From Endocalyx cinctus (taxonomy: Eukaryota > Ascomycota > Sordariomycetes > Amphisphaeriales > Apiosporaceae): DNA of 64,000 bases. This document shows, piece by piece, positions 57,477 through 64,000 of the stretch. Both the position numbers and the translations under genes were made by a program. The DNA lies in assembly GCA_001600455.1 (NCBI GenBank), contig BCKC01000014.1:62001-126000 (forward strand), in the 5' to 3' direction. Below the pieces are notes generated by a model, which worked only from the letters and a program-made list of their open reading frames with translations, was not told the DNA's origin and ran no database searches. The stretch's first letter is position 1, and each line of letters begins with the position of its first letter.

Positions 57477-59685
57477 CTTTGCACCGACTCGTAAGTATTT
57501 ACATTTAAAAAGGCTATGTTTTCTTACTCGAGAGATACGGTGATCTAGAACTTTGAAGGAGCTTATTCAGCTTCTGCTGACTTTAAGACATACCGTGGAA
57601 AACATTTGATCAGTCGGATGCTGACTAACTGACATAACTCGTTCTACTGTGTTGTTATCGGGATTGAACCCTGAATAATCGTGTAGCGATGGCCAATATC
57701 ATTAGGAAAATAAGATGACTGTTGACGGTCAGGAGAGAATAAAAGAATTAGGAGTCAAGAAATAAGTTTCTGAGACATTAGTGGGAAATGTTTATACATA
57801 GTAGATAAGTACAAGTAAGACGAGAATCCGACGTGGCAGAGAAATTTTTTAAGTTATACAAACTACAAGTACAAAACGACGGGCATTGAAAGCTTTGATA
57901 TTGGATTGCAATGCAAGAAAGCAATCAGCGTGCTGACAAGGTATGATCTAGTGTGCTAGGATGCTGGTATGACCGGATATATGACAAGGGGGTTCTTCGT
58001 GATGATGATTGATTGAATCATTCAGCTTATGGGGCCTAACCAGAAAAAACCCAGCCGCATATCCCAGTGTTACGGTACCCCGCCAATACGGTCTAAGACA
58101 TGCTGGAACATGATCCAGGGACAGCAGCAAGGGGACAGAGTTGGTTAGTAGAACGGTGATCATTGATAGGGCTGTCATTTAATTATGCGACGAGTGTGGG
58201 TAGGTATGTATATCCTTATATGTACGTATAGCTTGTATAATGTCTACTGTGTAGGTAGTATGGATACACTACGTTTAATAATCTCGTTTTAGGGGAACGA
58301 TACTCTTTTTCAAAGTATTCTCTTAGTTATACCCGTATGGATGATGGTATACATACTGAGTCCTAGGTCCGATAGTAGTGTATAGAAGGATAAGAATCTC
58401 ACACATACAACCTCAATAAGTACGGAATATTGAATCATAGAGATAACAATAAGGCTAAAACAGGAAAAGTACATCACATCTACCCATGTATTCCTATTGT
58501 TGGAAGGATGTGTTGGGGGCTGGGGCTGGGGTGGGCAGATACTTTTGGTTTATTGATGAAGAAAGGGAGCGCCCCCAATTATTTTTTTTTTTCTTATTAG
58601 TGGGCTGTAAAATGTAACCCAATCACGTTTGGAATGAAACATACCTCATAGTAAACAAAAATAGCAAAATAACAGGATGAAGAAAAGGAAAAAGCACTGG
58701 ATATTTAGCTACGATGATGAGGAAAGCCTGGAATATAGTCGCCACATTCCTCGTGAAATGAAATGTCTATGATTGAATGGGAATGAGACAGGAAATAATC
58801 ACATTAATTTACTTTATCCATCAAGATTTTTTTGGGTATTCGAAAACAAGAGATATCATTTCTAACCTAGGTATTGGCGATGAAGAAAGAGAATTATCGA
58901 GATATTGCTATAATCAAAAAAAAAAGAGTCGGAATGAGGAGGTAAGCGATAAAGTAAGGTCGGGGATGAGCGATGTAGAGTACCATACATGACAAAAAGG
59001 GCTATGTTCTGCAGCTGTTCTGCACTTCGCCGCCACTACTGTACTATGTAATAGCATATTCGCTGGAAACGGCGGTTGTTTGTTAGTTGGTTAGGCCTCG
59101 ACAGTGGCCTTATAGTACATTTACTCCTCTAATTCCCTCTGTAATGACTAGATCACCAGTATAATACGCGCTGAAAGAACGGGGGGGACAAGAACTAATG
59201 CCCCGACGTCACTATCACTGTAACCTTCTCCACCACCTGAATATGGCAGTTAGTGGGTTGTTGGTTCAATATCATAACCTATGTCATCGTCCCATTGTCT
59301 CATCGCTGCAGATTGTCAGACAGGCGGAACAGGATATAGACCTATCCCATCGTCCACGTTATTCACATAGCCACAAATTGTATTACTTACTATCATTTGT
59401 TCGCCTCACTCTGGACCAGTTAGTCGACCGAGTCTGACAAACAACTTGAACCGTGGTTTTTAGGCTCTTATCCATTATTAATCCCCGGGTTTTCGTTGTG
59501 TTGTCCCGTCTCCATTTTCCACATCGGTCATCTTTATTGGCCAACATTTTGGCCAAGACTCATCATCAATCTTCGCAGAAAGTTGTCATAAAAGCCTCGA
59601 GGTTACACGGAAAAGTTGGCGCAGTCGCGTTTCAATTTAAAAAAGGAGAGCGACGAAGAAGATTTTTTTTTCTTTCTCATTAACA
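57477..59685. other. Intergenic region, no gene seen
   Basis: Holds the PLC promoter and the cupin promoter/leader. Many short open frames but none with splice or codon support. A TTCAATC-like loop at about 57661-57672 does not fold into a tRNA. Confidence 0.5.
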
Positions 59686-60089
59686 ATGCCACAAAAGAGT
59701 CGCAAGGAGCACGAGGCCGAAGTCCGATCTTGGGGTTTTTCGCACGTCTTTACCTGGACAGACGGCCCGTATGATGATACCTCTTTTTTTTCTCTCTCTC
59801 TTTCCTTGTATCCTATCTCTCCGATCAACGTCCAAACGCGATGCGGATCTATAACCACAACCTAAAAACTGACTAATAAACCCGCAGCAATGCCCACTAC
59901 AACCCACACAGTCACGCCAACTTGACCACTCACCTGGTCTTGAACGGCCAACTGACTATCACGTATCCAGAGGACGAGAGACCGGAAAAGAAAACTTACT
60001 CCGTTGGTGACCGGATCGACGTCGACGCCGGCCGCGTTCACGAGGTATGGATGGGGCCTGAAGGCTGTACATATGTGATCGGGGAGTAG
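59686..60089 (+). CDS. Small cupin-domain protein, 94 aa
   Basis: Two exons (59686-59768 and 59888-60089) join in phase 2 (GTATGA donor, CCCGCAG acceptor). The protein is one small double-stranded beta-helix domain: VRSWGFSHVFTWTDGP, then NAHYNPHSHANLTTHLVLNG with two His suited to metal binding, and VDAGRVHEVWMGPEGCTYVI at the end. Size and motif order fit single-domain cupins found across fungi and bacteria; the reaction, if any, is unknown. The divergent pectate lyase ends convergently about 420 bp away. Confidence 0.85.
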
Positions 60090-60509
60090 TTTAGAACAAT
60101 GCCCCCTTTTTTTTTGTGTGAGAGAGAGAACCTGACGTATTAGGAATGAGATAACATCGTCAAATTAAGCCTTCTTTTTTGACCGAGTATCATTTGAAAC
60201 TTTACTAACTACCTACTTTCGTGGTCATGTTAAACTCTTTTGAATGCAGATTATAGGGTAAAATACGAGGTATATGCCCGATGAGACACTAAAGCTGCTA
60301 CATGTCACTCATTCAATCAACGACGTACTTAATACTCCTCGGAATGTATATACGCATGCTTATATATAATAATTGCGTGGCTTAGCCATGCAAATGTCTC
60401 AAAAAAGTGTAGGTACAAGAAGGTTAAAAGTGTATTTCCGATCCATGCCATTCGTCGAAAACTGGAATAAGACGGGTGTTTCATATAGGGAATCAATCCC
60501 AAAGATTCT
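60090..60509. other. Convergent 3' region between cupin and pectate lyase genes
   Basis: 420 bp of AT-rich sequence, no gene seen. Confidence 0.6.
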
Positions 60510-61497
60510 TTACTCGAAGTCATCCTCATCGTAGATGCAAACTTCGCCATCGGCACCGGAGCTGACCTCGGTGGGCTCGTCACCGTCGTCGTTGCCCTTA
60601 AAGTTGGTGCAGATCTTCTTCACGCTGGAGACCTTAGTGTTGGTGATGGTGGCCGTGTCACCGTAGTTACCGTTAACACCTATCAAGAAACGTTAGCTAA
60701 TTTTCCTTTCTTTTCTTTTTCTTTTTCGCAAGACCAAACAAGGGAATTCTTGCGTAGAAAGGGGGAGAGAGAGAGAAGACTTACCAGCAAGGAGCTTGCC
60801 GGAAGAAGCGGTCACTCCGTCGATGATGACGTGACGCTCGTACATGGTCTTGCAGTTTCCGCAGCTGCGGTACAGCTTGCCGAAGTCGTCGACGGTGAAG
60901 TCGCTGATCTTGACGGTGCCGCCGCCGTTGTGCTGGATCACCTTATCCTCGGCGCCGAAGGCACCGCCGCCGATGATGTTGGTGACATCGCCGGAGTCTT
61001 GCTTCTTGATGGTGAAGGCGTCTTCGCAGACGGCGCTCCACCAGACGTTCTCGATAGTGCAGGCACCCATGCAGTCTATTCGAGAAAAAACCAAGATATT
61101 AGAGTTATACATCAAGAGAGAGAAAGAGAGAGAGTTGGAAAAAAAAAAACTTACGAACACCCTCGATCTGGTTAGGACCGATGATAACGTTCGACAGGGT
61201 AGCGCCCTCCTCGAGGCGGAAGACGGCGTCGGACTCGCCGCCTTCGTCCTGGCCGGTGCAGTCGACGCCGCGGTCGTACATGTACATGCCGCCGTCGAAG
61301 GACTCGCCCGCGGCGATGGTCTTGACCGAGCTGAGCTTCGAGCTACCCGAGGACTTGGGCAGAGAGTCCCGCGCCGCGAGCTTGACGTCCGGGGCCGCCG
61401 TGATCTTGGGCTCGACCGCGGCGTGCACGCGGTTGGGCTGGGGGGCGGCCGAAACGCCGAGGGCGAGGGCGGCGACGAGGGCGTGGGAGTACTGCAT
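60510..61497 (-). CDS. Secreted pectate lyase, polysaccharide lyase family 3
   Basis: Cleaves de-esterified pectin by beta-elimination in the plant cell wall, using calcium. Three exons (61497-61155, 61075-60785, 60679-60510) give 267 aa. A signal peptide ([19 protein letters not shown], cut near residue 18) is followed by a Lys/Ala/Ser-rich linker. The PL3 parallel beta-helix core then carries family motifs: [59 protein letters not shown] and [12 protein letters not shown]. An acidic C-terminus ends DEDDFE. Splice sites are canonical (GTAAGT donors, TAG acceptors). Presence of a PL3 enzyme points to a plant-associated or saprotrophic fungus. Confidence 0.93.
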
Positions 61498-63489
61498 CTT
61501 GATATTTCTTTTTTAGTGAAGAGAGAGATAAGAGTAAAAGAATGTATGAATGAAGAGTTTTAGCTTGTGGTAAAAATCTTTTTCAAAAAAGTAACGAATG
61601 TCAGCCTGCTGGGGAACGAATGTAGTGGTGAAAGAATGGATGGTGAATGGCAAGATAGGAAAGAGGTTGATCCTGAAGAAGAAGAAACAAAAACTTCGGA
61701 TGAAGGCGAGACATTGCGAAATATATATCCGTACGTTTGCCTCAATAAAGAGAGAGAAAAATTGGAAAAATCAAATATAGCATTGGGAACTCCATTCATG
61801 CCAAGCGCCGCCGCATACGGAGCTGATGATGAACATATGAACATACGAGGAACCATGTTAAGCATCTTACTCGAATAGATTGGACGAGGTGGAAAGCTTT
61901 TTTAGATGTCGGAAATGAGATCCCACGGTAGAGAAGGTACTCGGGTCATGCTTAGCGGAGACCGCCAAGACGACGACCTGTTGGGATAGGGGAAACGTGG
62001 TGTTGAGACATTCGGGAATTCTCTCTCTTTCTCTTTCTCTCCCTCGTGCGCGCTTGTGCGTATGTCGAACTGTTCACCTCACTCCCTGTCTTACACTATA
62101 TCTGCCCTCAACAGGGCTACTACGCGATGATGCCTACGATGCCTACGGTATCTGTACTAGCTATGAAATGGAAACTGCCAAACGGTGAGCATATTGCAAT
62201 TCTATGGAAATAGCATTGAGGCATTGAGATTTGAATGATTTTCTGTTTGATAAAAAAAGAAAGAATAGACGATGCTTGAATACTGGACCCCCGTGGACTG
62301 GATCCGCCAAGCCGCTGTGGTTTCAAGCCGGACGGGGATCTCCTATTTTTTTTTTCATCTTCCAAGGGGGCGATTGCGGATCATCGTCACCGCGAATCCG
62401 AGAGAAAGAAAAATGTGCTTAAAAATCAGCGCTAGCAAAATCTGGACGGTCCCGGGGACTTGGTTTATTCTAGATTGGTAATTAAATATTCATGAGATCC
62501 TTAATATATATGTTACGCCTCGAAGGAAATTCTTTTTCCCACGTCGATTCCTTGGCTCTCGTGTTGAGTGGCCCTCATAGTATGGTGCAAATATTTGGTC
62601 TAGCAAATATCGCTGCCTACCGCATCTGGTAACCTGACCTTAACCCTATAGTTCTAGTGTGGTATAAAGAATCGATGTCTGTGGTGGGTCTCAAGAAATC
62701 TGACATTGACAGCTCATAGAATACCCGGGATATAGGTGTCAGAAATGGGTACCGGTGATGTGAACCTACCTACCTTTAGCTCTCTTATACGCACGAGTTT
62801 GATGTGGGCTAAGAAGTCTCTTCTTCCTCCTCGCCTTCATGACCACGAGGATCATTCACGTAAACGCTGGTAAGCAAATGCTCTCTAGCTCACTACGTTG
62901 TTGGAAATCCTTAAGAAACAACACGATTCCCTAATGACAAAAGAGAAGCGTCCCACGTGGTCCTTGCCTAATTCCACATAAGTACTTCACGATGTAATGT
63001 AATGAAAATATGTAGTGAAAATATGCAGTAAGTTAGCAAGAGAGAACGTTGCCGCAGTGGAGTCTCGAGCTAAACAATTAGTCCGTCCTTAAATCGGATG
63101 CATCCGCGACCTTACGATAGTATACATACACCACTACACTAACTTAGCGTACTAAAACTTGCTGTGACTGATGAAAGATCTTGGCTTGCAGTAGTTGAAT
63201 GATAGAAAATAGATTAAAACAGGGGGTTGTTTATATTGGAAAGGTGATGCTATACCGGGTGAGGAAGTCTCTTCATAATGTATTAGTCAAAATACATTGG
63301 CTTTCATATTTTTCGTTCCACCCTGGTGGGCGAGGATTTAATTTGAATATTTCTATGGCCGTCCTTTCGACAATCTAGCAGTAGCAGGTTGTTCAGCCAT
63401 AGCTAGGAGGACCAAACATGTGAGATGAAAACCTAGACACATTGAATATATCCGTGAGAAAATCAAATGAAAGGGGGAAGATGTAATTA
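61498..63489. other. Intergenic region, no gene seen
   Basis: Pectate lyase promoter followed by AT-rich sequence; a CT-rich stretch at 62023-62042. A plus-strand 103-aa frame starting at 61567 lacks support and overlaps the expected promoter. Confidence 0.5.
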
Positions 63490-64000
63490 ATGATGAGTCA
63501 AGCGTTGACCAGGGGAGGGCCGACAGTCACAACTCTCTATCTGGAGAGGGAGAATGACTATGGTATATTACCAATAACTCCGTCCGTAAATACGCCTAGT
63601 GCGGAAGAAGACTCTTTCATAAGTTCTTTTCGATGCCGGTCTGATTATTTTCATCTATTTTCCGTCTTTCTCTGCTTTCGGCCTACCTCAGAAAGCTAGC
63701 CGTCTTTGAGTGTATCTTTTCCTAAAAGAGGCTCAAAGGGATCGATAACTCGTTTCCTTTTCTTTTTCTCTCATTCCACATAGTTTTTTTTTGGTTGGCA
63801 GATCTCTGTCTGTCTCCCTCTTGCCAATGGGTAATCAAGGTAGTCCCTATGATAATGGCGAATATGCGAGCCAGACTGTATCTCTCATCCATGACCGAAA
63901 CAGCAACGCGAGGGGCGTCGGGTCTTATTTAGACCATAGCCTTTCAAAAAGAGTCCCAGATTTCGATGCTCGTTTGAAAACAAGTCGAATTTAAACTGAC
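63490..64000 (+). CDS. Possible partial gene at the right edge
   Basis: Two coding-like pieces on the plus strand: 63490-63650 (MMSQALTRGGPTVTTLYLER, then YGILPITPSVNTPSAEEDSF) and 63824-63994 (MGNQGSPYDNGEYASQTVSL). Between them lies pyrimidine-rich sequence ending GGTTGGCAG, a good acceptor. The donor is not resolved, a stop occurs at 63991-63993, and the family is unknown. It could be two chance frames. Confidence 0.22.

Noticed and set aside
57640..57720. tRNA-like TTCAATC loop on the minus strand
   Set aside because: The T-arm stem does not pair beyond two bases and no matching D-arm, anticodon arm or acceptor stem was found.
60750..61175. Plus-strand Ala/Val/Asp-rich frame of 141 codons
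   Set aside because: Antisense of the pectate lyase second exon and intron.
1..64000. Transposon, RIP-mutated element, CRISPR array or viral insertion
   Set aside because: No terminal repeats, transposase, reverse transcriptase, capsid or polymerase motifs were recognised by eye, and AT-rich stretches lack an obvious repeated origin. A repeat library search would be decisive.

Overview
The window is nuclear DNA of a filamentous ascomycete (Pezizomycotina, most likely a Sordariomycete). The evidence is short spliceosomal introns of about 48-110 bp with GTAAGT-type donors and CTAAC/CTGAC branch sites, a C2H2-Zn2Cys6 hybrid transcription factor, a WSC-domain surface protein, a PL3 pectate lyase, and ascomycete forms of Mec1/ATR, Cox16, NC2-beta and Rgd1. 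Bacterial features (operons, CRISPR, ribosome binding sites) are neither expected nor seen.

Layout, left to right. 1-3578 (-) is the N-terminal half of the Mec1/ATR checkpoint kinase, running off the left edge. It is divergent from cox16 (4041-4487, +). A long gene-poor stretch follows, with a possible decayed or orphan minus-strand gene at 4802-5270. Next come a fungal-specific 244-aa protein (8778-9512, +), a Tda3-like FAD oxidoreductase (10687-12060, -) and a divergent short-chain dehydrogenase (12463-13395, +). A possible spliced gene lies at 13701-14200 (-). Then come NC2-beta (15323-16642, +), a BTB/POZ protein with an acidic His/Asp-rich tail (18466-20070, +), an Arg-rich DUF8035-type protein (23823-25562, +), a Nudix ADP-sugar pyrophosphatase (27710-28801, -), a coiled-coil/RGG protein (29333-30247, -), the F-BAR/RhoGAP Rgd1 (33814-36441, +) and an Asterix/WDR83OS membrane protein (37495-38045, -). 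The right part holds a 1316-aa WSC protein ending in HDEL (40128-44304, +), the hybrid transcription factor (44676-47965, -), a 60-aa cysteine-motif protein (49368-49643, -), a PI-specific phospholipase C (54984-57476, -), a 94-aa cupin (59686-60089, +), a PL3 pectate lyase (60510-61497, -) and perhaps the start of a gene at the right edge.

Most genes are unrelated housekeeping or signalling genes, as is normal for a fungal chromosome. Possible functional links are two divergent pairs sharing short promoters (Mec1/cox16 and FAD oxidoreductase/SDR) and the signalling set of Rgd1, WSC protein and PLC. No selfish element, virus or complete transposon was recognised. About half of the window is non-coding, rich in homopolymers and microsatellites. 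The points most worth following are the HDEL-terminated WSC protein, a 56-bp/38-bp repeat block in the BTB leader, a GC-AG intron, complementary CT/GA tracts around the Asterix gene, and several unmodelled coding-like stretches between genes. Exon limits were set by eye from splice signals and reading-frame continuity.
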